Assembly: GCF_022012295.1 (NCBI RefSeq)
Contig: NZ_JAKLTN010000002.1
Span: 62,001 to 126,000, forward strand
Source of the DNA: Dechloromonas hankyongensis
GTDB lineage: Bacteria; Pseudomonadota; Gammaproteobacteria; Burkholderiales; Rhodocyclaceae
Direction of reading: 5' to 3'
DNA length: 64,000 bases
Part shown: in pieces, positions 10,142 to 18,817 of the stretch
Layout: the number at the start of each line of letters is the position of its first letter
How positions within the stretch are numbered: the stretch's first letter is position 1
Notes under the pieces: generated by a model
The model's database searches: none
What the model saw: only the letters and a program-made list of their open reading frames with translations
Told to the model about the DNA's origin: nothing
Translations under genes and position numbers: made by a program

Positions 10142-10837
10142 ATGCAGCAAAAGAAAATATGGGATTATCTTCAGAGTGAAGGGGTGGCTGAGGATAGTTT
10201 TCCTGAAGCAAGACAGCGCTTTATGTTGAAGTACCTTGCTTCCGGACAAAATGTTCTCAATATCGGTGTTGGGAATGGCAGTCTAGAGCGCCTTGGTGCG
10301 AAAAAAGGTGTTTGTATGTATTCGCTTGATCCCAGCGAGGGTGCAATTGAGCGCTTGCGTAAGCAGTGTGCTGCGGGGGAACGGGCTAAGTGCGGATTGG
10401 CGCAAGATATTCCTTTCTCGTCAGATACTTTTGATGTTGTTGTAATGTCTGAGGTACTTGAGCATCTTAATGATTCGACACTTGCTGCTGCTTTGAGTGA
10501 GGTTGGTCGTGTCTTAAGACCTGGCGGATTTCTGCTGGCCTCCACTCCTTACCGAGAAATTCTTGATGGTAATCGAGCAGTTTGTCCTGATTGTGGTTCC
10601 GTCTTTCATCGCTATGGTCACGTTCAGAGTTTTGATAAAGAGGGTATGCGGGTATTGCTAACAGGCAATGGTTTTGAAGTTAAAAATCTATATGTAACTA
10701 CCTTCTTAGACTGGCAACGTTCCGGGGTGAAAAATTTGCTGAAATCCATATTCCGTTGGCTAATGGCTAAGGCAGGTGAAGGGATTGCGGATCCACATCT
10801 GGTCGCAATTGCCTATAAGAGAAAAGTAAAACGCTAG
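10142..10837 (+). CDS. Class I SAM-dependent methyltransferase
   Basis: This 231-residue protein contains a Methyltransf_11-type fold: motif I NVLNIGVGNGSLERLG, an acidic loop LDPSEGA, the motif around SEVLEHLND, and VLRPGGFLLASTPYRE. A short insert with CPDC and a later FHRYGH may bind a metal, although this is speculation. A good GGGAAGG ribosome-binding site lies nine bases before the ATG. It stands between the flippase and the glycosyltransferases and probably methylates a sugar or the end of the glycan. The target cannot be read from the sequence. Confidence 0.8.
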   Translation: MQQKKIWDYLQSEGVAEDSFPEARQRFMLKYLASGQNVLNIGVGNGSLERLGAKKGVCMYSLDPSEGAIERLRKQCAAGERAKCGLAQDIPFSSDTFDVVVMSEVLEHLNDSTLAAALSEVGRVLRPGGFLLASTPYREILDGNRAVCPDCGSVFHRYGHVQSFDKEGMRVLLTGNGFEVKNLYVTTFLDWQRSGVKNLLKSIFRWLMAKAGEGIADPHLVAIAYKRKVKR

Positions 10838-10856
10838 TGGCATTGGAGTGGGAGGC

Positions 10857-11975
10857 GTGAATATTGTTTTCATGGTTAGCACCATGCATACTGGTGGCGC
10901 CGAGAGAGTAGCTGCAAATCTGGTCAATAACTGGAGCAAGCAGGGCCATCACGTAACTCTAGTGGCCACCTATTCTGGGCGCGGTGAGTGCCACTATGTG
11001 ATTGAATCAGGCGTCAAAATGGTTTATCTCAGCGATCTAGTTGTGGAAGGACCATTTATTTACCTACGGCGTTTTATCGCATTACGTCGATTTATTATTG
11101 GCTGTAAGCCAGACATTGTTGTTTCATTTCTTCCAAACGTAAATGTGGCTGCTATTTTGGCATCTTTCGGTTTAAATATTCCTGTGGTTGTCTCTGAGCG
11201 AATTCATCCTCCACAGATGCCAATTGGTTGGTTTTGGGGGCTGTTGAGGCGGATTACCTATCCGCTTGCCAAGCAGGTTGTGGTACAAAGTCGGGAGACT
11301 CTTGGTTGGTTGAGAGCATCTATTCCCCGTGCAGAAGGTGTCATAATTCAGAATCCCATTGATTTTCCATTGATTTTTTCTGAGCCTGAGGTCGCGGTTG
11401 AAAAATACATTCCCCCAGGTAGAAAGATGCTGCTTGCTGTTGGACGCTTGGATCCCCAAAAACAATTCAAATGTTTGATCTCGGCCTTTGCTCGATTGGC
11501 AGATAAGTTTCCGGATTGGGTGCTCATTATTTTAGGTGAGGGCCATGAGCACGATTCTCTGGCCAAGCTTGTATTGAGTCTCGGCTTGGATAACCGGGTT
11601 TTTTTCCCTGGACGAGTTGGTAATGTTGGTTCCTGGTATCAGTCTGCTGATATATATGTCATGAGTTCGCGCTTTGAGGGATTTCCGAATACCCTTCTGG
11701 AAGCAATGGCATATGGTTGCCCTGTCGTAAGTTTTGATTGCGATACTGGGCCTCGCGATTTAATTATTGATGAGATTAATGGCTTATTGGTGAAGCCAGT
11801 GGGTGACGAAACAGCTCTGTTAGGTGCTCTTGATAGGTTGATGGGTGACTCAGGTCTACGCGTCCGTTTAGGAGAAGCCGCGACTGAGGTTCAGGGGGCC
11901 TTCAAACTTGAGAGAATTTCTGAGCAGTGGTTGGCATTGTTTCATCGACTAGTTTTGGTCACATCCAAGAGGTAG
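10857..11975 (+). CDS. Glycosyltransferase family 4 (PglH/PglJ/AmsD-like)
   Basis: A GT-B fold transferase of about 372 residues. The N-terminus FMVSTMHTGGAERVAANL and the C-terminal donor site SRFEGFPNTLLEAMAYGCPVV followed by GPRDLI are hallmarks of GT4 enzymes related to PglH, PglJ and AmsD, which add N-acetylhexosamines. The GTG at 10857 was preferred: it has GGAG eight bases upstream and gives the usual MNIVFMV start. A GTG at 10848 is the alternative. It overlaps no neighbour and is followed closely by a second transferase. Confidence 0.85.
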   Translation: MNIVFMVSTMHTGGAERVAANLVNNWSKQGHHVTLVATYSGRGECHYVIESGVKMVYLSDLVVEGPFIYLRRFIALRRFIIGCKPDIVVSFLPNVNVAAILASFGLNIPVVVSERIHPPQMPIGWFWGLLRRITYPLAKQVVVQSRETLGWLRASIPRAEGVIIQNPIDFPLIFSEPEVAVEKYIPPGRKMLLAVGRLDPQKQFKCLISAFARLADKFPDWVLIILGEGHEHDSLAKLVLSLGLDNRVFFPGRVGNVGSWYQSADIYVMSSRFEGFPNTLLEAMAYGCPVVSFDCDTGPRDLIIDEINGLLVKPVGDETALLGALDRLMGDSGLRVRLGEAATEVQGAFKLERISEQWLALFHRLVLVTSKR

Positions 11976-11978
11976 ATT

Positions 11979-13127
11979 TTGCGTATTGTGTTCATAATCA
12001 CCGGGTTGGCCACAGGTGGTGCTGAAGGCATGTTGTATAAGTTGCTATGCCATGTAGATAGGTCGCGCTTTGTTCCTTTCGTTGTTTCGTTAACATCAGA
12101 GGGGGAATATGGTTCCCGAATTGCTGCTCTTGATATTCAGGTGCATGCAATGCAGATGAGTCCGGGTTTACCAAATCCCGTGATTTTCCTAAAACTGGCT
12201 CATGTAATACATAGATTAAACCCCGATGTTGTTCAGTGTTGGATGTACCATGCCGATCTTCTTGGTGGGTTGGCAGCAAGATTTGCGGGAGTAAAGGCGA
12301 TATCTTGGGGTATCCGGAATACTAATTTTTCCCGAGAGGTTACAAAGTTATCTACTCGCACGGTAATTCGGGCTTGCGCTTTCCTTTCGAATTGGCTACC
12401 CAAAAAGATTGTCACCTGTTCGGAACAGGCTCGCAGCGCTCATATAGCTATCGGTTATCGGGCCGATAAATTTGCTGTAGTTCCGAACGGTTTCGACTTA
12501 TCCCAGTTTTGTCCGGATGCTTCCGCGCGGGCATCAGTTAGATCTGAGTTGGGTTTATTGTCTAGGCATAAAATTGTCGGTTTGGTGGCGCGTTACGATC
12601 CAATCAAAAACCATCTCGGATTTTTGGAGGCAGTGGAGCACATTCTTCAATGTGAGCCGGACGTTCATTTTGTGCTAGTTGGCCAAAATGTGGACTGGTC
12701 CAACAGCGTACTAACGGATGCTATCGAAAAACGTGGTTTGCGAGAGCGTTGCCATCTACTGGGGCGGCGAACGGATATTCCTCGCCTGATGGCCAGCTTT
12801 GATGTGCTTGCCTCTTCGTCAGTTGGAGAGGCATTTCCGAATGTTCTTGGCGAGGCAATGGCTTGTGGAGTTCTATGCGTGGTAACGGATGTTGGTGATT
12901 GTGCTGAGATTGTTGGCCAAACTGGGGTGGTAGCTCCAAATGGCGATATGGCGGGGCTGGCTGACGGCATAGTTCGGCTACTTGCTCTTTCCCCGGGTGA
13001 GCGCTCGGAACGAGGCGAGATAGCCCGTTTGCGCGTAAGTGCTAACTACGAGATTGGCAGCGTTACGCGTCGCTATGAATCTTATTTTGAATCGCTGTGT
13101 CCGGAGATCAATCGATGTGCGGTTTAA
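11979..13127 (+). CDS. Glycosyltransferase family 4
   Basis: The 382-residue protein begins RIVFIITGLATGGAEGMLYKLL, a GT4 pattern. Its C-terminal domain has VGLVARYDPIKNH, LGRRTDIPRLMASFDVLASSS and GEAFPNVLGEAMACGVLCVVTDVGD, the E-x7-E type donor site. The start is TTG, supported by AAGAGG six bases upstream that overlaps the end of the preceding gene. Its last 13 bases overlap the asnB-like gene, so the pair is probably co-translated. Donor and acceptor sugars are unknown. Confidence 0.85.
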   Translation: MRIVFIITGLATGGAEGMLYKLLCHVDRSRFVPFVVSLTSEGEYGSRIAALDIQVHAMQMSPGLPNPVIFLKLAHVIHRLNPDVVQCWMYHADLLGGLAARFAGVKAISWGIRNTNFSREVTKLSTRTVIRACAFLSNWLPKKIVTCSEQARSAHIAIGYRADKFAVVPNGFDLSQFCPDASARASVRSELGLLSRHKIVGLVARYDPIKNHLGFLEAVEHILQCEPDVHFVLVGQNVDWSNSVLTDAIEKRGLRERCHLLGRRTDIPRLMASFDVLASSSVGEAFPNVLGEAMACGVLCVVTDVGDCAEIVGQTGVVAPNGDMAGLADGIVRLLALSPGERSERGEIARLRVSANYEIGSVTRRYESYFESLCPEINRCAV

Positions 13128-15070
13128 CAGGCTTCTTTTCCGCTTCGAGCCGCTCCATTTCGGTAGACAGCCATGCAGTCCTTACTCGTATGGCGGAAAC
13201 GATACTAAGTCGGGGCCCGGATGACCAAGGTATTTGGTTCGATTCTTCGTCGGGTATTGGGCTTGCGCATCGCCGCTTGTCCATCTTAGACCTTTCAGAA
13301 GCAGGCCACCAACCAATGGAGTCGGCATCTGGTCGTTTCGTCATCGCCTTTAATGGTGAGATATACAACCATCAAATGCTTCGGGACGAACTAGGTGCAA
13401 ATGGGATGGCCCCCGCATGGAGAGGGCATTCAGATACTGAGACAATTCTTGCTGGATGCGAAAGTTGGGGGATTCGCCAAACGCTAGAGCGTTGCATCGG
13501 AATGTTTGCGTTTGCGCTTTGGGATAAGGTTACTCGTACCCTAACGCTAGCTCGTGACCGCTTGGGCGAGAAACCTCTTTACTACGGTTGGGTGGCAAAC
13601 CGATCGGTGTTTCTCTTTGGCTCCGAATTAAAGGCATTGCGTGCCCACCCAGCCTTTGATGCTGAAATTGACAGGGGCGCCCTGGCGCTCTACATGCGGC
13701 ATAACTACATTCCGGCCCCATATTCCATCTTTCGCGGCGTGCGTAAGCTATTACCCGGTACGCTGATAACGCTCGGGAATAACGCTGTGGAGCCGGTAGT
13801 GCAACCCTACTGGTCACTGGCCGAAGTGGCGCGCACAGGGGCTCGCTGTCCTTTCGTAGGGACGCCAGAGGATGCTGTAGACGAATTGGAGCGGTTGCTG
13901 AGGTCTGCCGTTCGCCAACAGATGGTGGCAGACGTTCCGCTTGGTGCATTTCTTTCAGGAGGTATTGATTCATCCACTGTTGTTGCATTGATGCAGGCTC
14001 AGTCCGTGCGGCCAGTTAAGACATTTACTATCGGCTTTGACGAGGGAGGGTACAACGAGGCTGTTCATGCTAAAGCGGTAGCACAACACCTTGGTACTGA
14101 GCATACCGAGTTGTACGTCACTCCCGCACAGGCGCTTGAGGTCATTCCGCGGTTGCCTGAACTCTATTGCGAGCCTTTTGCTGACTCGTCGCAGGTGCCG
14201 ACTTTCCTAGTCTCCCAGTTGGCACGTCGCCACGTTACTGTTTCTCTTTCTGGTGATGCAGGGGACGAGCTTTTTGCTGGATACAACCGTTATGTTCTAG
14301 GGAATCGTCTTTGGGGAACGTTGTCTCGTTTGCCTAGAATTGCACGACGCGGAGCGGTTGGGATGATCAAGGCGCTCTCTCCTAGTGCTTGGAATACTTT
14401 GCTTCGGCCAGTCGAAACTTTGTTGCCTCGTTCTCTGCGGCAAACAAACATAGGCGATAAGTTGCACAAAGGGGCTGGTGTATTGGAGTCCCCACAACTG
14501 GAGCAGTTGTATCTTGGACTGGTAACCCATTGGTTGCCTTCAGATGTCGTGCTGAATACTGAAGAACCCCCAACATTTTTACAGGGAAACGTACCTGACG
14601 TCAGTGGGCTGGACGATATCCAAAAGATGATGGTGCTCGACGCGTTGAGCTATTTGCCAGACGATATCTTGACAAAGGTGGATCGGGCTGGAATGGGAGT
14701 TTCGCTAGAAGGTAGAGTCCCCTTTCTGGATCATCGTGTGGTTGAGTTTGCTTGGCGCTTACCTCAGTCTATGAAATTACGTGAGGGTGTTGGTAAGTGG
14801 GCGTTACGCCAAGTGCTATACAGACACGTGCCGCAAGCGCTGATCGATAGACCCAAAATGGGTTTTGGTATCCCGATTGATAGCTGGTTACGTGGTTCGT
14901 TACGTGACTGGGCAGAATCTCTTCTTGATGAAGGGCGCTTACGCAGAGAAGGATATTTCTCCCATGCCGCTGTGAGGGAGCGCTGGGAGGAGCATCTTTC
15001 TGGGAGGCGCAATTGGTCGTACCACTTGTGGGATGTCTTGATGTTCCAGGCTTGGCTGGAACGGCAGTAA
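13115..15070 (+). CDS. asnB: Asparagine synthase-type glutamine amidotransferase
   Basis: Residues 1 to about 210 form an N-terminal nucleophile glutaminase with Met-Cys-Gly at the start; Cys2 becomes the catalytic N-terminal residue, which fixes the ATG at 13115 (CCGGAG eight bases before it). The C-terminal half is the ATP-dependent synthetase with the P-loop FLSGGIDSSTV at about residues 279-290, then LSGDAGDELFAGYNRY. The 651-residue length fits the AsnB family. Inside glycan clusters, such enzymes are thought to amidate uronic acid sugars; here that is an inference, and ordinary asparagine synthesis is possible. It overlaps the upstream gene by 13 bases. Confidence 0.88.
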   Translation: MCGLTGFFSASSRSISVDSHAVLTRMAETILSRGPDDQGIWFDSSSGIGLAHRRLSILDLSEAGHQPMESASGRFVIAFNGEIYNHQMLRDELGANGMAPAWRGHSDTETILAGCESWGIRQTLERCIGMFAFALWDKVTRTLTLARDRLGEKPLYYGWVANRSVFLFGSELKALRAHPAFDAEIDRGALALYMRHNYIPAPYSIFRGVRKLLPGTLITLGNNAVEPVVQPYWSLAEVARTGARCPFVGTPEDAVDELERLLRSAVRQQMVADVPLGAFLSGGIDSSTVVALMQAQSVRPVKTFTIGFDEGGYNEAVHAKAVAQHLGTEHTELYVTPAQALEVIPRLPELYCEPFADSSQVPTFLVSQLARRHVTVSLSGDAGDELFAGYNRYVLGNRLWGTLSRLPRIARRGAVGMIKALSPSAWNTLLRPVETLLPRSLRQTNIGDKLHKGAGVLESPQLEQLYLGLVTHWLPSDVVLNTEEPPTFLQGNVPDVSGLDDIQKMMVLDALSYLPDDILTKVDRAGMGVSLEGRVPFLDHRVVEFAWRLPQSMKLREGVGKWALRQVLYRHVPQALIDRPKMGFGIPIDSWLRGSLRDWAESLLDEGRLRREGYFSHAAVRERWEEHLSGRRNWSYHLWDVLMFQAWLERQ

Positions 15071-15214
15071 GAATTTTGCTGTTTGTTGTTAGTGGCGTGC
15101 AAAGGCTTCTTTATGCCAGTCTGCTGAGCGTGGGTTGAGCATTGCCCCAGAAAACCTAACTGAATACCTTATTGTTGAAATGCCCTCCGATTTTGGGCAT
15201 GGATTGAGTGCCGA

Positions 15215-16330
15215 ATGAAGTTCCTTCTTATAGCAGGTTTCGCAGAATCGATACTTCAATTTAGAGGCCCATTGATTCTGTCGCTTCAAAAAAAGGGGCT
15301 CGAAGTCCATGTTGCTGCTCCTCAGCTGACATCCAATTCCCCTGTAGGCTCCAGATTGATGGAACTTGGGGTTGTCGTACACGATATTCCTTTACGCCGT
15401 ACTGGAATGAATCCATTTGCCGACTTTTATGCACTATGGGGTTTGTTATGCCTCATGTGCGATATATCTCCGGACTATGTGATGTCATATACCGTTAAGC
15501 CGGTGATTTATGGATCGATTGCTGCATTTCTGACAAGGGTTCCTAGACGCTTTGCTCTCATTACTGGACTTGGGTATGCGTTCCAGGGTGAAGGCCAGCG
15601 TCGCTTACTACGACTTGTCGTGGAAGGTATGTATAGGCAAGCCTTGCGTTGTGTGAACCATGTATTCTTTCAGAATCCTGACGACGAGGCGCTTTTCCGC
15701 GCCCGAAGGATTCTGGCTGGCGAGCAAAAATCAGTTGTGGTAAATGGTTCAGGTATTGATATAGCCGAATTTTCGGTGGTTACCCCATCCGCGCAGCCAA
15801 ATTTTTTGTTGATTGCACGCCTGTTGGGCGATAAGGGGGTGCGTGAATATGCGGGTGCCGCAGCAATTCTCAAGAGTAAATACCCTGGCTCGAAATTTGT
15901 TTTGGTTGGCTGGATTGATGACAATCCTGATGCCATTCGAAAAGAGGAACTGGAGCAGTGGGTGGCTGCAGGTACTTTGACGTACTTGGGGCGGATGAAT
16001 GATGTACGGCCAGCCATTGCAGAGGCGGGAGTGTATGTCTTGCCGTCCTACCGTGAGGGAACGCCGCGTACGGTGCTCGAAGCTATGGCAATGGGTCGAG
16101 CTATCGTCACGACAGATGCACCGGGGTGTCGGGAAACGGTAGCTGAAGGAGAGAATGGTTTTTTGGTCCCGGTAAAGTCAGTGGATGGATTAGTTTCTGC
16201 CATGGAGAGATTTATTCTTGAGCCTAAGTTAGCGCTGGCTATGGGAAAGCGCTCACGAGAGATTGCTTGCGAAAAATTTGATGTGAATAAAGTTAATGCT
16301 GCAATGCTTGCTGAGATGGGTATTGCATGA
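15215..16330 (+). CDS. Glycosyltransferase family 4, PglA-like
   Basis: This 371-residue GT-B enzyme has FRGPLILSLQKKGLEVHVAAP near the N-terminus, MNPFADFYALWGL, RFALITGLGYAF, and the C-terminal donor site LPSYREGTPRTVLEAMAMGRAIVTT. This layout resembles Campylobacter PglA and other enzymes that add the second sugar to a lipid-linked diacetamido sugar. The 144 bases upstream contain a small hairpin (ATGCCC at 15180 pairing with GGGCAT at 15195). The stop overlaps the next start (ATGA), which ties it to the PglC-like gene and supports the PglA-like role. Confidence 0.82.
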   Translation: MKFLLIAGFAESILQFRGPLILSLQKKGLEVHVAAPQLTSNSPVGSRLMELGVVVHDIPLRRTGMNPFADFYALWGLLCLMCDISPDYVMSYTVKPVIYGSIAAFLTRVPRRFALITGLGYAFQGEGQRRLLRLVVEGMYRQALRCVNHVFFQNPDDEALFRARRILAGEQKSVVVNGSGIDIAEFSVVTPSAQPNFLLIARLLGDKGVREYAGAAAILKSKYPGSKFVLVGWIDDNPDAIRKEELEQWVAAGTLTYLGRMNDVRPAIAEAGVYVLPSYREGTPRTVLEAMAMGRAIVTTDAPGCRETVAEGENGFLVPVKSVDGLVSAMERFILEPKLALAMGKRSREIACEKFDVNKVNAAMLAEMGIA

Positions 16331-16935
16331 CTAAGCGCATGTTTGATTTTCTCGTGGCGCTTATTGCTTTACTTGTTTTTCTGCCGCTGTTGCTGGTCAT
16401 TGCTTGGCAAGTGCGTCGCAATCTCGGTTCGCCTGTACTTTTCCGTCAGATTCGACCCGGTTGGCATGGGCATCAATTTCAGCTGATCAAGTTCCGTACG
16501 ATGCGGGATGTGCAGGGGGAAGATGGTCGTCAGTTACACGATGCCGAGCGGCTGACGGCATTTGGGAACTTTTTGCGTTCAACAAGCCTTGATGAGTTGC
16601 CGGAACTGTGGAACGTATTGAAAGGGGAGATGAGCCTGGTCGGACCTCGTCCGTTGCTGATGGAATATCTTTCTCTTTATTCTCCCGAGCAGGCTCGACG
16701 GCATGAAGTGCGGCCGGGAGTTACCGGTTGGGCTCAGGTGAACGGCCGCAATGCCCTAAGTTGGGAAGATAAGTTCAGGCTGGATGTATGGTACGTCGAA
16801 CACCGCTCCCTTTGGCTGGATTTGAAAATACTATTACTTACTGTGAAGAAGGTATTTGCCCGAGAGGGGATTAGTGCAGCGGGAGAGGCGACGATGCCCA
16901 AATTCACCGGCTCAAAATCTAGAGAAAAGAGATGA
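16327..16935 (+). CDS. Initiating phosphoglycosyltransferase, PglC-like
   Basis: The 202-residue protein is a small bacterial sugar transferase (monotopic PGT). It has one N-terminal membrane segment (about residues 7-27), then IKFRTMRD, the catalytic DE pair in [26 protein letters not shown] and [13 protein letters not shown]. It moves a sugar phosphate from UDP-sugar to undecaprenyl phosphate and so starts the glycan. The short length matches PglC rather than the long WbaP/WcaJ enzymes. It overlaps both neighbours by four bases. With the three following genes it predicts a diacetamido-trideoxyhexose as first sugar. Confidence 0.9.
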   Translation: MTKRMFDFLVALIALLVFLPLLLVIAWQVRRNLGSPVLFRQIRPGWHGHQFQLIKFRTMRDVQGEDGRQLHDAERLTAFGNFLRSTSLDELPELWNVLKGEMSLVGPRPLLMEYLSLYSPEQARRHEVRPGVTGWAQVNGRNALSWEDKFRLDVWYVEHRSLWLDLKILLLTVKKVFAREGISAAGEATMPKFTGSKSREKR

Positions 16936-17591
16936 TTCAACCTTTGTATGCTGTGTTTGGTGCAAGTGGCTGCGGCCGGGGTGTGATGCCGCTGGCGCGT
17001 GAGCAATTGCGGCAAACGGGGCTTCCCCCTGATCGACTTGTATTTGTTGACGACAATCCCGAGGTGCCAGTTGTGAATGGTCACCGTGTTATCAGTTATC
17101 AGGACTACCTCGAAATTTCTGCGAGCGAACGGTATGTCGCGTTGGCTGTCGCGAATAGTGCAATCAGGGAACGTCTGGCTTGGCGTTGTGCTGCGAATGG
17201 GGTGCGCCCATGGTCCGTAACTGCGGTCAATGCCATTGTTATGGATGACGTTCAAGTCGGCGAAGGGGCAATTCTCTGTCCCTTTGTCACGCTAACATCC
17301 AATATTCGTATTGGTCGGTATTTTCATGCCAATTTATACAGCTATGTCGAGCATGATTGTGTGATCGGCGACTTCGTTACGTTTGCACCTTCAGTAAGGT
17401 GCAACGGAAATATCGTTATAGAGGATCATGCCTATATTGGTGCAGGTGCGCTCATTAAGCAAGGCAAGCTAGGGAGGCCGCTGGTTATTGGTAGGGGGGC
17501 AACGATAGGTATGGGGGCAGTGGTAACGAAAGATGTAGCGCCAGGAGTGACTGTGGTTGGTAACCCGGCAAGGCCACTGACTAAGGATTGA
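16932..17591 (+). CDS. UDP-4-amino-sugar N-acetyltransferase, PglD-like
   Basis: The 219-residue protein has an N-terminal Rossmann-like part (LYAVFGASGCGRGVMPLA) and a C-terminal left-handed beta-helix made of hexapeptide repeats (VGEGAILCPFVTL, IGDFVTFAP, IEDHAYIGAGA, IGRGATIGMGAVVTKDV). The closing VVGNPARPL is typical of PglD/NeuD acetyltransferases. PglD acetylates the 4-amino group of the UDP-sugar made by PglE. The catalytic histidine is probably the one in YVEHDCVIGD. It overlaps the PglC-like gene by four bases. Confidence 0.88.
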   Translation: MIQPLYAVFGASGCGRGVMPLAREQLRQTGLPPDRLVFVDDNPEVPVVNGHRVISYQDYLEISASERYVALAVANSAIRERLAWRCAANGVRPWSVTAVNAIVMDDVQVGEGAILCPFVTLTSNIRIGRYFHANLYSYVEHDCVIGDFVTFAPSVRCNGNIVIEDHAYIGAGALIKQGKLGRPLVIGRGATIGMGAVVTKDVAPGVTVVGNPARPLTKD

Positions 17592-17595
17592 TGTA

Positions 17596-18771
17596 ATGCT
17601 AAATACGCCGTTTTCTTCATGGCCGAATTTCACCGAGGAAGAAGCCAACGCGGCCCGTGACGTCATCTTGTCAAATCGGGTCAATTACTGGACTGGGGAG
17701 GAGTGCCGGAAATTTGAGAAAGAGTTTGCGGCGTGGAGCGGAGTGAGGTACGGGATTGCCTTGGCAAATGGCACGCTGGCATTGGATCTGGCGCTCAAGG
17801 CTATTGATATTGGTCCTGGTGATGAGGTGGTCGTGACACCGCGCACTTTTATTGCCTCCATCTCATGTGTGGTAAATGCAGGGGCTACACCGGTCTTTGC
17901 AGATGTGGACATGGATAGCGGTAACCTTTCAGGGCGCTCTGTTGAAGCTGTTTTGACGCAGAAGACAAAGGCTGTGATTTGCGTACACCTTGCGGGATGG
18001 CCGTGCGATATGGATTCAATCATGTCGTTGGCTGATAAATACGGGTTAAAGGTTATTGAGGACTGTGCGCAAGCCCATGGCGCTCGTTACCGGGGGCGTA
18101 GCGTTGGCAGCATTGGACACGTAGGCGCTTGGTCGTTCTGCCAGGACAAGATTATGACAACTGGCGGTGAAGGAGGGATGGTTACCACAAACGATCGGGC
18201 TTTGTGGTCCAAGATGTGGGCGTTCAAGGATCATGGTAAAAGTTGGGAAGCTGTATATGAACGCCAGCATCCACCAGGGTTTCGATGGCTTCACGAGACA
18301 ATCGGTACGAATTTTCGAATGCTTGAGGTACAGGCAGCAATTGGAAGGATTCAGTTGCAACGAATGGAGGAGTGGCACACCGCTCGTCTTACAAATGCGA
18401 AAAGAATATGGGCTTGTGCGAGCCAATTGAAAGGGGTCCGGGTGCCACTGTTGCCAGAAGAGATCGAACACGGGGCCTACAAGTGTTACCTCTATATAGA
18501 GCCGGAAGTCCTACATCATGGATGGTGCCGGGACAGGATCATCAATGAAATTGTTGCTGAAGGTGTTCCTTGTTATTCGGGGTCATGTTCCGAGGTATAT
18601 CTTGAGCGTGCATTTGACAACACGGGGTGGCGCCCTGCAGATCGTTTGCCGAATGCTCGTGCTTTGGGGGAAAACAGTCTGATGTTTCTGGTTCACCCTA
18701 CATTACTTCCTGACGAAATAGATAAGACTTGCTCCGTACTTTCGAAAGTTATGCATCGGGCCGTGATCTGA
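17596..18771 (+). CDS. DegT/DnrJ-type sugar aminotransferase, PglE-like
   Basis: This 391-residue PLP enzyme belongs to the DegT/DnrJ/EryC1/StrS family. It shows ANGTLALDLALKA, DEVVVTPRTF, IEDCAQAHGARYRGRSVGSIG and the Schiff-base lysine in SFCQDKIMTTGGEGGMV, followed by GTNFRMLEVQAAIGR. In the pgl pathway, PglE transfers an amino group to C4 of the UDP-4-keto-6-deoxy-GlcNAc made by PglF. It lies between the PglD-like and PglF-like genes, as in Campylobacter. The start is ATG at 17596, four bases after the previous stop. Confidence 0.9.
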   Translation: MLNTPFSSWPNFTEEEANAARDVILSNRVNYWTGEECRKFEKEFAAWSGVRYGIALANGTLALDLALKAIDIGPGDEVVVTPRTFIASISCVVNAGATPVFADVDMDSGNLSGRSVEAVLTQKTKAVICVHLAGWPCDMDSIMSLADKYGLKVIEDCAQAHGARYRGRSVGSIGHVGAWSFCQDKIMTTGGEGGMVTTNDRALWSKMWAFKDHGKSWEAVYERQHPPGFRWLHETIGTNFRMLEVQAAIGRIQLQRMEEWHTARLTNAKRIWACASQLKGVRVPLLPEEIEHGAYKCYLYIEPEVLHHGWCRDRIINEIVAEGVPCYSGSCSEVYLERAFDNTGWRPADRLPNARALGENSLMFLVHPTLLPDEIDKTCSVLSKVMHRAVI

Positions 18772-18817
18772 TTTCGTCCTGAATTTTCCTACCTTAGTTG
18801 CAGTTTTCCATTGGTTT

